Source: SIG454 sp045646365
GTDB lineage: Bacteria; Bacillota; Clostridia; Monoglobales; Monoglobaceae
DNA: 56,658 nucleotides
Reading direction: 5' to 3'
NCBI GenBank assembly: GCA_045646365.1
Contig: JAZRKP010000093.1
Coordinates: 1-56,658, forward strand
This document shows, piece by piece, positions 1-7,039 of this stretch (its first letter is position 1; every line of letters begins with the position of its first letter). The notes beneath the pieces are model-generated. The model did not search any database. It was given only the letters and a program-made list of their open reading frames with translations, and was not told the origin of the DNA. A program made the position numbers and the translations under genes.

Positions 1-66
1 CTGAATTAAACCGGCTATGATATTCTTTTTCCCTTCGCTCATTTTTTCTCTTCTTCTTTTTGCCAT
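1..66 (-). CDS. IS256-family transposase, N-terminal fragment (runs off the window)
   Basis: Only the first 22 residues are present, beginning MAKRRREKMSEGKKNIIAGL. This resembles the N-terminus of Mutator/IS256-family transposases of Clostridia, which catalyse cut-and-paste or copy-out movement of the element. An AGGAGGAAT ribosome site lies directly upstream (71-79, read on the minus strand). No catalytic DDE residue is in the window, so the family call rests on remembered N-terminal similarity plus the position beside IS-like terminal sequence. It marks the left edge of the accessory island. Confidence 0.6.
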   Translation of the reverse strand, partial: MAKRRREKMSEGKKNIIAGLIQ

Positions 67-125
67 AAAAAATTCCTCCTATGATATTTTTATTCTATCA
101 TAGAAGGAATCAATTTTACAGACTT
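1..125 (-). mobile_element. Edge of an IS256-type insertion sequence
   Basis: The window opens inside an insertion sequence. It contains the first 22 codons of a transposase and about 60 bp of upstream terminal sequence. An inverted repeat CTATGATA (79-86) / TATCATAG (96-103) sits just upstream of the ribosome site. The stretch read on the minus strand as AAGTCTGTAAAATTGATTCC (near 106-125) looks like the terminal repeat of the element, but the other end is outside the window, so the boundary is an estimate. Confidence 0.6.
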
Positions 126-140
126 TTTCTCACACTCTCA

Positions 141-176
141 ATAGCAGAATCTTTTCCATAGATTCTGCTATTTTTT
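141..176 (+). terminator. Rho-independent terminator (plus strand)
   Basis: A perfect 12-bp stem, ATAGCAGAATCT (141-152) / AGATTCTGCTAT (160-171), is followed by a T6 run on the plus strand. No plus-strand gene ends here inside the window. It may belong to a gene left of the insertion sequence or be a relic of the site the element entered. Confidence 0.7.
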
Positions 177-212
177 AAAATCCCTCTAACAGCCATCTAT
201 TTTGCGATTAAA

Positions 213-326
213 CTATCGTAGTGGTGTAGCTACCTTACCCAACATAGTTTGCTGCTCAACCCCCTGTCTCAACCGCTGTAACTGGTGCTTAAAATCGATT
301 TTAGAGGCAGGGGTATTGGCAGACAT
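213..326 (-). pseudogene. Possible coding remnant of 37 codons, unknown
   Basis: An open frame on the minus strand begins MSANTPASKIDF and stops at a TAG at 213-215. It is too short for a known family. It has no ribosome site, because the preceding bases belong to the hairpin after the DUF6809 gene. Its base composition is richer in G+C than the neighbouring genes, which suggests a scrap of another gene left in the island. I do not recognise it, and it may not be translated. Confidence 0.2.
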
Positions 327-331
327 AAATT

Positions 332-370
332 AACGATATATCCGATGTATTATTCATCGAATATATCGTT
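332..370 (-). terminator. Strong hairpin spanning the stop codon of the DUF6809 gene
   Basis: A 16-bp stem with one mismatch (332-347 against 355-370) has a 7-nt loop that contains the TAA stop codon of the upstream gene. There is no classical T-run, so termination or 3'-end protection is inferred. It is the last structured element of the retron operon on the minus strand. Confidence 0.5.
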
Positions 371-634
371 TTCATTTTCAAAGCAAGCTATAGTAAATCT
401 TGCTCCTAATTTGAATCCTTTTATAAAGGTTTGACATTCTGTTATTTGTATCATTTCATCGTAGCAAGCTTTGAATTTATCAAATAATTCTTTTTCTTGC
501 TCGTTTAAATTCTTGAGTAATTCTTCTTCATTTTTGGTTAATAACCTGAATACCTTGTCAAACTTCCGTTGACTTTGGAATGGTCGCTCCATTGGATTAA
601 TATTCCCATACCAGAATTCTTCAAGCACCTTCAT
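350..634 (-). CDS. DUF6809-like small protein downstream of the retron RT
   Basis: This 94-residue, charged, soluble protein begins MKVLEEFWYGNINPMERPF and ends with a GFKLGARF segment. The pattern (an N-terminal YGNINP motif, a Glu/Lys-rich middle helix, a C-terminal G-F-x-L-G-A-R motif) matches my memory of the DUF6809 family, small proteins of unknown function that are common on mobile elements of Clostridia. A clear AGGAGGTGA ribosome site precedes the ATG. It lies 65 bp after the reverse transcriptase on the same strand and is probably cotranscribed with it. No catalytic motif is visible. Whether it takes part in the retron system or is merely a passenger cannot be told from this window. 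Confidence 0.6.
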   Translation of the reverse strand: MKVLEEFWYGNINPMERPFQSQRKFDKVFRLLTKNEEELLKNLNEQEKELFDKFKACYDEMIQITECQTFIKGFKLGARFTIACFENENDIFDE

Positions 635-699
635 TTGATTTCACCTCCTTGCGACACAAACAGTATCACAAGAAGAAGCGGAAGTCAACGAAGGAAATA

Positions 700-1632
700 T
701 CAAATTACCATATTACATTTTTTAATTTCAGCAGTAATCCATTTTTTATATTGTTTCATTTCATTGTTCTCGGAATCAACTGAAAGAACATAATTAACTT
801 TACCTAAAAGCTTTTGCAAAAAAGAAGTTGCATCATCTAAAATGTTCTTATGTTCCATATGTGATTTAACACCAAATTTTTTGCAATAATATACTGTCTG
901 ACGAATTTTTTTTCTGTATGACGAAGGCACATTCAGTTTTTCATTAACAACAATTCCTGTTACAATCTTTTTTTGTCCATCACGAACGATTGTCGTCTTT
1001 TTTCCATTTAAGAAAAATCCCATTTTCTTAAGCTCTCTACCAACAAACTTTATAGTTTCATCGGGAATAAAATCACCTGAAAAAGTCATATCATCACAAT
1101 ATCGTGTATATCTGATTTTTCTTTTATCGCACCATTTGCCAACAACATCATCAAAATCTTTCATTATGATATTTGATATAACCGGGGAAGTTGGTGCTCC
1201 TTGTGGCAAAGTTCCACTATGAGAGCAAATCAGAGATAATAGAATTCTGTTATTTTCTGAGTACTTGTTTTCGGGGAATGCCTTTTCCTTTATCGCCGGA
1301 TATATAATACGGTCAAAGAAATGTCTTATGTCGAGTTTCAATATTAAAGGTTGTCCAACATGCGGTTTTGCATTTTTTATGGTTGAGCCACCGTATCTGT
1401 ATGCAGTAGCATATGGTGAAACTTCTTCATAACATAGTAATTTATCTATAATTCTTCGCTGTATTGATTTCAAAAATTCATCCGGAACAGTTAATTCTCT
1501 TTCTTCACCGTTTGATTTTGGTATTTTAGTTTTATAATAATGCTTACTTGTATTGTTGCTTGCTGTATATAAAGCATGTGCAGTAAATCCAAGCTCATTG
1601 GTTAAGGAGGAAAGCTCTTTATATGTAATCAT
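700..1632 (-). CDS. Retron reverse transcriptase
   Basis: This enzyme would copy part of the adjacent msr-msd RNA into branched single-stranded DNA (msDNA). All diagnostic motifs are visible: NAKPH at residues 87-91 (the retron NAxxH motif), LDIRHFFD at 100-107 with the first catalytic Asp, PQGAPTSP at 143-150, YCDD at 178-181 (the polymerase YxDD box), and VTG at 224-226. The length of 310 residues is typical. I chose the ATG at 1630-1632 because AAAGGAGGAAGG lies just upstream; a longer frame reaches 1671 but would run into the a2 repeat of the RNA. The gene follows the msr-msd directly, as in known retrons, and lies downstream of a AAA+/membrane-protein operon on the same strand. Retrons act in phage defence with a partner effector. 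The partner here is not a pairing I recognise. Confidence 0.95.
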   Translation of the reverse strand: MITYKELSSLTNELGFTAHALYTASNNTSKHYYKTKIPKSNGEERELTVPDEFLKSIQRRIIDKLLCYEEVSPYATAYRYGGSTIKNAKPHVGQPLILKLDIRHFFDRIIYPAIKEKAFPENKYSENNRILLSLICSHSGTLPQGAPTSPVISNIIMKDFDDVVGKWCDKRKIRYTRYCDDMTFSGDFIPDETIKFVGRELKKMGFFLNGKKTTIVRDGQKKIVTGIVVNEKLNVPSSYRKKIRQTVYYCKKFGVKSHMEHKNILDDATSFLQKLLGKVNYVLSVDSENNEMKQYKKWITAEIKKCNMVI

Positions 1633-1654
1633 TATTAAACCTTCCTCCTTTCTT

Positions 1655-1836
1655 AAAGTGGAACAAAACAATGTGAATTAAGAAGTTGCGGAGCTGTATT
1701 TTAACCCATGAAGTGGGTATTTTATACAGTGGAGCAATCTTCTGCTGAACGCAGTGAATACTTACAAATATTGCCTCTCAATAACGACTCGCTATTGATG
1801 CCAAAGTAAATTGACTTGCTCTAATGTTCCACATTT
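1655..1836 (-). ncRNA. Retron msr-msd non-coding RNA
   Basis: The spacer between the AAA+ gene and the reverse transcriptase has the architecture of a retron RNA. Read on the minus strand, the a1 arm AAATGTGGAACA (1836-1825) pairs with the a2 arm TGTTCCACTTT (1665-1655). Just after a1 comes TTAGAGC, which offers the branching guanosine. The msr part holds a hairpin TCAATA/TATTGA (1778-1783/1793-1798) with a 9-nt loop. The msd part is one long interrupted hairpin (1681-1743), with paired segments AGAAG-TTGC/GCAACTTCT, CTGTAT/ATACAG and ACCCA/TGGGT around a CTTCA loop. Ends are approximate. The structure was read by eye and not folded computationally. Confidence 0.85.
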
Positions 1837-1922
1837 AATTCTTTAGTGACTTGAATAAGTTTTTTGACGCTAGTAGTGCGTGCTTAACATCAATTACTTT
1901 TAGAACTTATATTGGTTGGACA

Positions 1923-3023
1923 TTAACTTAAAATCACAAAATCAGCATCGGTTATAATTGATAAATCTTCACGAGAAGGGTTTTCTTTATTTACGATGCG
2001 TTTTGCATGATTCATAACTATATCGTCATAAATATTTCTAATCATTCTTCCATTTGCAAAATTATCATTTTTATTATTTACTTGCTCTTCCAAATAATTT
2101 TTGATTTTAATAAGAGCATTTTCACTTAACTCATAATCATTCTTTTTGCAAAGCAAAATTAACATTTGTTCTAATTCAGAGGAATTATAATCATCAAACT
2201 CAATAAATGTGTTGAATCTTGATTTCAAACCGGGATTGGAGTCAAAAAACTTATTCATGGGTTCGGTATAACCTGCAACTATAACAACTAAATCATCTCT
2301 ATAATCTTCTAGTGCTTTAGTAAGTTCGGTTAAACACTCTCTTCCATAGGAATCACTATGGTCATTTTCGGTTATGCTGTATGCTTCATCTATAAAGAGT
2401 ACGCCGCCTTTTGCTTGCTCTATAACCTTTTTCACTTTTAAAGCTGTTTGCCCTTGATACCCTGCAATAAGGTCTGTTCTGGAAACTTCAACAAAGTGAC
2501 CTATAGAAAGGAGCCCTATCTGCTTATAAATTCGTCCGACAATGCGAGCAACTGTTGTTTTCCCTGTGCCGGGATTGCCTGTGAAAGCCAAATGCAAAGT
2601 GTTTTTTGAAGAATGTAAATTGATTTCTCTGCGGAGTTTTTGAACTTTTTGATAAGCTATTAAATCATTAACCTTTGCTTTAACTTTTTCAAGACCAACG
2701 AGGTTATTTAATTCATCTAATAGTTCCGGCAAAGTCCTTTTATCTTCCGATATATTTGTACTCGCTTTACAAATATTCTGCAAAGTTGCATATCCATAAT
2801 ATTCAATCAAATTTGAATTTAACAATTGCGCTAATCTTTTTACTTCTGTTCTATAACTTTGGTTATCAATCAGTTCAGCTAATTTTTTCAAAATAGCAAT
2901 AGTAGCCTCTTGGCTATCTTCTTCGACAATTGAAGTGGCTAATTTTGTGATTTCTCCGCAAGAATCTGTAATAGCATCTAATTTGGAAGCGTTATTTATT
3001 AAAATATTCTTATATTTATACAT
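1923..3023 (-). CDS. CbxX/CfxQ-type AAA+ ATPase
   Basis: This 366-residue protein has an N-terminal helical region (about 1-100) and one AAA+ module. Visible motifs are Walker A GNPGTGKT (149-156), Walker B GGVLFIDEA (206-214), a sensor-type VVIVAGY strand (246-252) and an arginine finger in LKSRF (R269). The order and wording (LVGLEKVK before Walker A, GYQGQTA after it) match the CbxX/CfxQ/SpoVK group, which form hexameric remodelling ATPases. Its ATG overlaps the stop of the preceding gene (TAATG), with AAAGGTGATG as ribosome site, so translation is coupled. It is the last protein gene before the retron RNA. In this context it may remodel or trigger the membrane proteins encoded upstream; that role is inferred. 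Confidence 0.9.
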   Translation of the reverse strand: MYKYKNILINNASKLDAITDSCGEITKLATSIVEEDSQEATIAILKKLAELIDNQSYRTEVKRLAQLLNSNLIEYYGYATLQNICKASTNISEDKRTLPELLDELNNLVGLEKVKAKVNDLIAYQKVQKLRREINLHSSKNTLHLAFTGNPGTGKTTVARIVGRIYKQIGLLSIGHFVEVSRTDLIAGYQGQTALKVKKVIEQAKGGVLFIDEAYSITENDHSDSYGRECLTELTKALEDYRDDLVVIVAGYTEPMNKFFDSNPGLKSRFNTFIEFDDYNSSELEQMLILLCKKNDYELSENALIKIKNYLEEQVNNKNDNFANGRMIRNIYDDIVMNHAKRIVNKENPSREDLSIITDADFVILS

Positions 3024-3676
3024 TACATCACCTTTAACAGTATTACTAGCAATTCGACTAAAGCTATTCCTATAGCGGTAAATGCCGCCACATATGAATA
3101 TCTAACCTTTTTTACTAACATTTCTATCATGGAGTTATTTATTTCAGTTTTTTCTTTTTCCAGTTTCGTTTCTATGCATTCTGTTTTTTTCCAAAGTTTG
3201 TCAATATCATCTAAGTGTGTATAGCTATCTATTTTTTGTTTGAATTTTTTCAAAACCTCCAGTGTTTTCTTCTGGTCTTCAACAATTTTCTTTATCTGCT
3301 CTTGTGTCGCTTCAATCCTTTTGCTTGTTTCTTCGGTTGCTTTAATTGAAACCAAAATCGCTTGAATATAATCCTTATCTAATGCTTCCAAAGCACCATA
3401 AACTTGTCCAAACTGCCTGATTAGTTTGATTTGCGTGTTATTTACACTCTTTAGATGTCCTTGTATCTGTACTGTTAGTTCATTCAGTTCCTCTCCCGTA
3501 ACTTTATGATTTGTCCCGATACCACCGCCAAAGATAGCATCTCCTAACCACTCTCCAACGCCTTTTTTATCATCAACACGCCGCAATTCCAAATCAGTTG
3601 TTGTCTCTTCGGAAAATTTTTTTATTGCCAGTTTAGCTTCTTCAAATTCATGAGTTTTTACAATTAGTTGTTCCAT
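3023..3676 (-). CDS. Coiled-coil protein with a C-terminal membrane anchor, unknown
   Basis: This 217-residue protein is not recognised. The N-terminal part has a glycine-rich motif, WLGDAIFGGGIGTNHKVTGE (about residues 44-63). It is followed by a long Lys/Glu/Gln-rich heptad-like helix (about 65-190) and one hydrophobic C-terminal segment (about 195-215), suggesting a tail-anchored membrane protein. It starts 3 bp after the preceding gene with AGGAGG in the overlap region, and its stop overlaps the AAA+ start, so it is translationally coupled on both sides. The tight coupling suggests the AAA+ protein and this anchor work in one complex (inference). Confidence 0.8.
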   Translation of the reverse strand: MEQLIVKTHEFEEAKLAIKKFSEETTTDLELRRVDDKKGVGEWLGDAIFGGGIGTNHKVTGEELNELTVQIQGHLKSVNNTQIKLIRQFGQVYGALEALDKDYIQAILVSIKATEETSKRIEATQEQIKKIVEDQKKTLEVLKKFKQKIDSYTHLDDIDKLWKKTECIETKLEKEKTEINNSMIEMLVKKVRYSYVAAFTAIGIALVELLVILLKVM

Positions 3677-3679
3677 GGA

Positions 3680-4045
3680 TTATTCCTCCTCGAGCAAAGT
3701 ATCTAACTCATTGGAAATTTGCTCTAATTCTTTATTTTCATCTTCATCTACTTCGCTTCTTTTGCAAATAACATCAACTGCATCTTTTATTATTTGAGCA
3801 GCTTCTTCGTGACGAGTAGCCATATTTTGATCCACAGTGCTTTTTATAACGTCAATATCATATTCGGTAGCAACATTATTCACAGTAGTAGGAGTGAATG
3901 TGGCAGAATCAGAATTATTATTTTTGCTTTCAAAGTCGTTCTCAACTGATTGGTTACCCTTATTCATTTTGTGCCAAACTGCATACGCAACGGCACCAAT
4001 AACAATACCAGCACCAAGAAAAGTTAAAGTTTTCTTCATAATCAT
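3680..4045 (-). CDS. Small single-span membrane protein sharing a C-terminal module with its neighbour
   Basis: The 121 residues comprise an N-terminal hydrophobic segment (GAGIVIGAVAYAVWHKM), a Ser/Asn-rich linker and an acidic helical tail. The tail contains RHEEAA followed by a helix and ends in LEQISNELDTLLEEE. The same pattern (RHTEAA, then an acidic end with DEIDNLFEELEGE) closes the 562-residue protein immediately upstream, so the two probably share a domain. The start overlaps the upstream stop by 4 bp (ATGA) with GGAGGGTGA as ribosome site. No function is known. I infer that it associates with the same partner as the larger protein through the shared tail. Confidence 0.75.
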   Translation of the reverse strand: MIMKKTLTFLGAGIVIGAVAYAVWHKMNKGNQSVENDFESKNNNSDSATFTPTTVNNVATEYDIDVIKSTVDQNMATRHEEAAQIIKDAVDVICKRSEVDEDENKELEQISNELDTLLEEE

Positions 4046-5730
4046 TCACCCTCCAATTCTTCGAATAAGTTATCAATTTCATCCTGCGTTTCAGCAATGG
4101 ATTCATCCTCTTTACAGTTAGCAACAATGTTTTCCAATGAATTGCGCATCACATTAGCAGCTTCAGTATGACGTTCTTTGATAGAAGTAGCTGTTGCAAC
4201 TACTACATGGTCGAGTTTCGCCTCGTTGACTGTTTGGATTTTATGCTGAAGATGGAGTGCTTCATTTCCTTTGTCGATTTGTTCTGCAACAATTTCTGAT
4301 TTTTGCTTTTTTTCAACAAACTTATTAATCAGATTAATTGCAATAGCACCTAAAATTCCACAAACTATTGCTCCCATAAGCATACCTATCAAGTTTGCAG
4401 GACTACCTAAAAGCGGAATTGGTGTGGCGAGGAATGTTGTGTCAAGAGCCTTTTCGATGATTTCTCCTAATGCAACAGCACCTATTCCTGTTAATCCCGA
4501 AATAACAATAATGCCTACTTGAGGGAGAAGATAGCTTAACGGTTTTCCTCTGTTTTCAGGCTTTCGTATGAATTGAACTGCCTCTTTCAAAGATTGCCAA
4601 CCTTGTTTTAATAATGCAACAGTTTTCTTTATTGTACCTATAACCGGTCCTATAATTGTCGTTGCAATTGTCGTCAAAACAGATTCTGTTGTACTTGTTA
4701 GAAGGCTTTTAAGCTTAGAAACAAAAGATTTAATTGCTGTTTTAACATATTCAATAAATGTTTTGGTGTTTTTATCGGCAGATTTAAACCAAAGAACAAG
4801 TTTCGCAATAATTTCTTTAACTAGAGCTGCAAGCAATGACAAAAATGCAGTTTTAAGCGCTGTTCCGCTAATTCGGTAAAGTTCCTCTTTTTGAGTTTTT
4901 CGACCTTCTTGCTTTAGGCGTTCCTCTCCCTTCTTTTTTTCTTGATTTATGTACTCTTCAGCTCTTTCATTTGCTTTCTCCCAATGTTTGTTTTTATCCT
5001 GGGCACTCATTTCATCTGGGGAGTTATCATTTTTTCTATTATTTCTTTCTGCAGTTGTATATCCTTGCAAATTTTCAGGGTTGTTAATTATAGCCGCCAA
5101 TTCTTCGTTGGTATTTGCCATTTGAAGTGACGGGTCTTTATATAATTCTGCAGATGGTTTAACGTGTTCTCTTTGAGCTGCCTTAGGATTATCTTTTCCG
5201 CTTTCCAATTTCTTCTCGGTTGGTATTTGCCTGCCAGTATATATGTCTGTAACTGTATCAATGCCTTTTTCTTTTAACTTTCCCGCTCTTTTTAAGGTGG
5301 CATCCATTCCTTTGTCTACATATTCATCACGAAACTTCCCATGAGGCATATTATTATATCTATCGTAATTTTTTTCTAATTGCTCTTTGCTTATATAGTT
5401 GTGCGTGGCAATTTTACCTTTGTCAAAATTTTCAGGTGTTTGAATATGAGCTCTATCGCGTAAATCAAGAGTGAGTCCGCCGTTTTTCTTAATAAATTCA
5501 TCTCCCATAGTAGCAATAATTTGGTTTTCAAATTGCTCGGAAATGACATCTTTAATAATTTCTCCTAAAGCATCTGGATTACCTATCTTTTCTTTTTCTT
5601 CTTTTAGAAACTCTAATCCTTCAAGTTCTTCTTCCAATTGTCCTTGCAGTTTAGCCTCTAATTCATCAAAATTAAAGTCAACCTCATCATATTCTTGAAA
5701 ATCATTTAGTAATTCTTTTTCATTAGCCAT
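4042..5730 (-). CDS. Large membrane protein with an HNH-like N-terminal segment, candidate effector
   Basis: This 562-residue protein begins with an acidic helical region (1-70). Residues 160-240 carry YTGRQIP, REHVKP (H189) and then ENLQGYTTAERNNRKNDNSP, where spaced Asn residues (N220, N230, N231) sit as in HNH/endonuclease-VII-like folds. A charged linker (245-285) leads into hydrophobic or amphipathic segments near 292-316, 350-368, 400-425 and 443-472. The C-terminal tail contains RHTEAA (520-525) and is shared with the next small protein. The assignment of a nuclease is tentative because I cannot confirm the metal site. A nuclease fused to membrane segments, in a retron operon with a AAA+ ATPase, is a plausible defence effector. 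A GAGGAG ribosome site precedes the ATG, 15 bp after the WYL gene. Confidence 0.7.
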   Translation of the reverse strand: MANEKELLNDFQEYDEVDFNFDELEAKLQGQLEEELEGLEFLKEEKEKIGNPDALGEIIKDVISEQFENQIIATMGDEFIKKNGGLTLDLRDRAHIQTPENFDKGKIATHNYISKEQLEKNYDRYNNMPHGKFRDEYVDKGMDATLKRAGKLKEKGIDTVTDIYTGRQIPTEKKLESGKDNPKAAQREHVKPSAELYKDPSLQMANTNEELAAIINNPENLQGYTTAERNNRKNDNSPDEMSAQDKNKHWEKANERAEEYINQEKKKGEERLKQEGRKTQKEELYRISGTALKTAFLSLLAALVKEIIAKLVLWFKSADKNTKTFIEYVKTAIKSFVSKLKSLLTSTTESVLTTIATTIIGPVIGTIKKTVALLKQGWQSLKEAVQFIRKPENRGKPLSYLLPQVGIIVISGLTGIGAVALGEIIEKALDTTFLATPIPLLGSPANLIGMLMGAIVCGILGAIAINLINKFVEKKQKSEIVAEQIDKGNEALHLQHKIQTVNEAKLDHVVVATATSIKERHTEAANVMRNSLENIVANCKEDESIAETQDEIDNLFEELEGE

Positions 5731-5745
5731 ATCAAAATTCTCCTC

Positions 5746-6660
5746 TTATTCCACAATTCCGACTTTATCACCCTGACTTCTTAGCCACATATAAATTCCA
5801 TCGCCGTAGGCTTCGGCGCGGATGGTGTAGACACCATCATTTTTATTGATTATTTCTGCGGTAGGGAGTCTGTCGAGGACTGAGTCTATATTTTCACCTT
5901 TATATTCAAAAGTCACTCGTTTGAGTTCACCTGAGTACATAAATTGCACTCGTTTTCTGAATTCTCCGTCATCAAATCTATCTTTGTATGGTACGGAGAA
6001 ATTTTCTTTTGTGCCTTTTATATTTTTCATGCGATCAATTCTGAATACTGTAGGATATTCTTTACTGTCATCAGCCATAAAAGCTATCAAGTAAAAATAA
6101 TACTCCGAGAACATAATCGAAACTGGCTTTACCAAATGTTCTTTATAAATACCGTCTTTTCTTATATAAGCAAAGTTTACAATCTCTTTTTTTACTATGC
6201 ATTGAGATAATTCCCATATAGGAGAAAGAAGCGGCTTGTTATGTTTGAGTGGAACATAGTTAAAAAGTTCGTTTTTAATTATTTCTTCAACCTTATTTTT
6301 ATCTGCCGGTGACACTTGTGACAAGAGTTTTGTTATAAGCTGATTTATTTCCTCTTTTTTTAGTGCTCTGCTTTCAAGGAGTATTTTACACATTGCCAGA
6401 ACTTCTTCATTGGTAAGCCATTCTCTTTCAAAACGAACAAGGTAATATCTGTTTTTTGACTTATCATATTTAATTGCGGTTTCAATTTCAGAAAAATGTT
6501 CGTCAATCAAATATGCTCTCAGATCATCAATATCTCGCTGTACCGTTTTTTCTGTTACATTAAATTCATTTGCAAGTTTGGTTTTGAAAAGCATTTCGCC
6601 CTTGTTTAGTCTTTCGTACATAGCTAAAAGCCTGAAGCCTTTATTTCCATTGTAATCCAT
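5746..6660 (-). CDS. WYL-domain transcriptional regulator
   Basis: The 304-residue protein has a DeoR-like N-terminal winged helix (FNVTEKTVQRDIDDLRAYL, about 28-46), a linker, a WYL domain (about 140-215, with FAYIRKDGIYKEHLVKP and FYLIAFMADD) and a C-terminal WCX extension. WYL regulators bind ligands, often nucleic acids or nucleotides, and commonly control phage-defence loci. It is the first gene of the minus-strand operon that leads to the retron. A palindrome, GGACACATTTTGTCC (6710-6724), lies about 50 bp upstream and could be its operator. This suggests autoregulation of the whole module. Confidence 0.9.
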   Translation of the reverse strand: MDYNGNKGFRLLAMYERLNKGEMLFKTKLANEFNVTEKTVQRDIDDLRAYLIDEHFSEIETAIKYDKSKNRYYLVRFEREWLTNEEVLAMCKILLESRALKKEEINQLITKLLSQVSPADKNKVEEIIKNELFNYVPLKHNKPLLSPIWELSQCIVKKEIVNFAYIRKDGIYKEHLVKPVSIMFSEYYFYLIAFMADDSKEYPTVFRIDRMKNIKGTKENFSVPYKDRFDDGEFRKRVQFMYSGELKRVTFEYKGENIDSVLDRLPTAEIINKNDGVYTIRAEAYGDGIYMWLRSQGDKVGIVE

Positions 6661-6709
6661 AATTCACCTTCTCAAATTGATTTTATACCTTTATTATATA
6701 AAATCAAAA

Positions 6710-6769
6710 GGACACATTTTGTCCATTTTAAAAATAAAATTTCTTTTACAAGAATGACAATATGTGTCC
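6710..6769. promoter_or_regulatory. Palindromic operator candidates upstream of the WYL gene
   Basis: GGACACATTTTGTCC (6710-6724) is a perfect 5-bp inverted repeat (GGACA/TGTCC). An outer half, ATGTGTCC (6762-6769), is the exact inverse of GGACACAT, so three half-sites lie in 60 bp. The AT-rich sequence between them and the gene contains a TATAAT-like box without a good -35. Binding by the WYL protein is an inference from position. Confidence 0.45.
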
Positions 6770-6814
6770 ATCTTTAACTATATAATGAAATTACACTAAA
6801 GCCATATTGCCGAT

Positions 6815-6966
6815 AAAAAAAGCACCTCGTGAGAGGTGCCGAAAAAGTGTTTTCCTCTCATTGTTGCTGTACAATCATTCCCATCATGGTATGAGAAAAT
6901 AGAGAAAACACCTTTTACCAAAGTATTTTCCCATGATGGCAACAACTTTATTAGATTGTACAGCAA
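6815..6966 (-). ncRNA. Structured small RNA with its own promoter and terminator
   Basis: On the minus strand a promoter (TTGCCA, 17 bp, TATAAT; 6971-6999) would start a transcript at about 6965. The transcript opens with TTGCTGTACAATC (6966-6954), which pairs perfectly with GATTGTACAGCAA (6876-6864). It ends in a terminator, GCACCTC/GAGGTGC followed by T7 (6839-6815). Inside, GTGTTTTC/GAAAACAC (6847-6854, 6904-6911) and CCATCATGG/CCATGATGG (6881-6889, 6931-6939) can form alternative stems. The length is about 150 nt. There is no convincing frame with a ribosome site. It resembles no RNA family I know. It lies between the two divergent arms of the island. Confidence 0.65.
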
Positions 6967-6970
6967 TTTA

Positions 6971-6999
6971 ATTATAACACATCATGGAATACTTGGCAA
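6971..6999 (-). promoter_or_regulatory. Sigma-A promoter of the island small RNA
   Basis: Read on the minus strand: -35 TTGCCA (6999-6994), a 17-bp spacer, -10 TATAAT (6976-6971). The predicted start coincides with the first arm of the 13-bp closing stem of the RNA. Confidence 0.7.
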
Positions 7000-7039
7000 T
7001 AATTTTGGTGAAATAAGTTGAAAAAAGGAGAAAAAAACT

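Noticed and set aside
1..350. A copy of the tRNA-Leu 3' end as left attachment site of the island
   Set aside because: No stretch matching the tRNA 3' end (GGTTCAAGTCC region) was found here. The true left end may lie beyond the insertion sequence.
6836..7021. Open frame of 61 codons on the plus strand opposite the island small RNA
   Set aside because: It coincides with the inverted repeats of the RNA, and its codons are dictated by those stems. No ribosome site precedes it.
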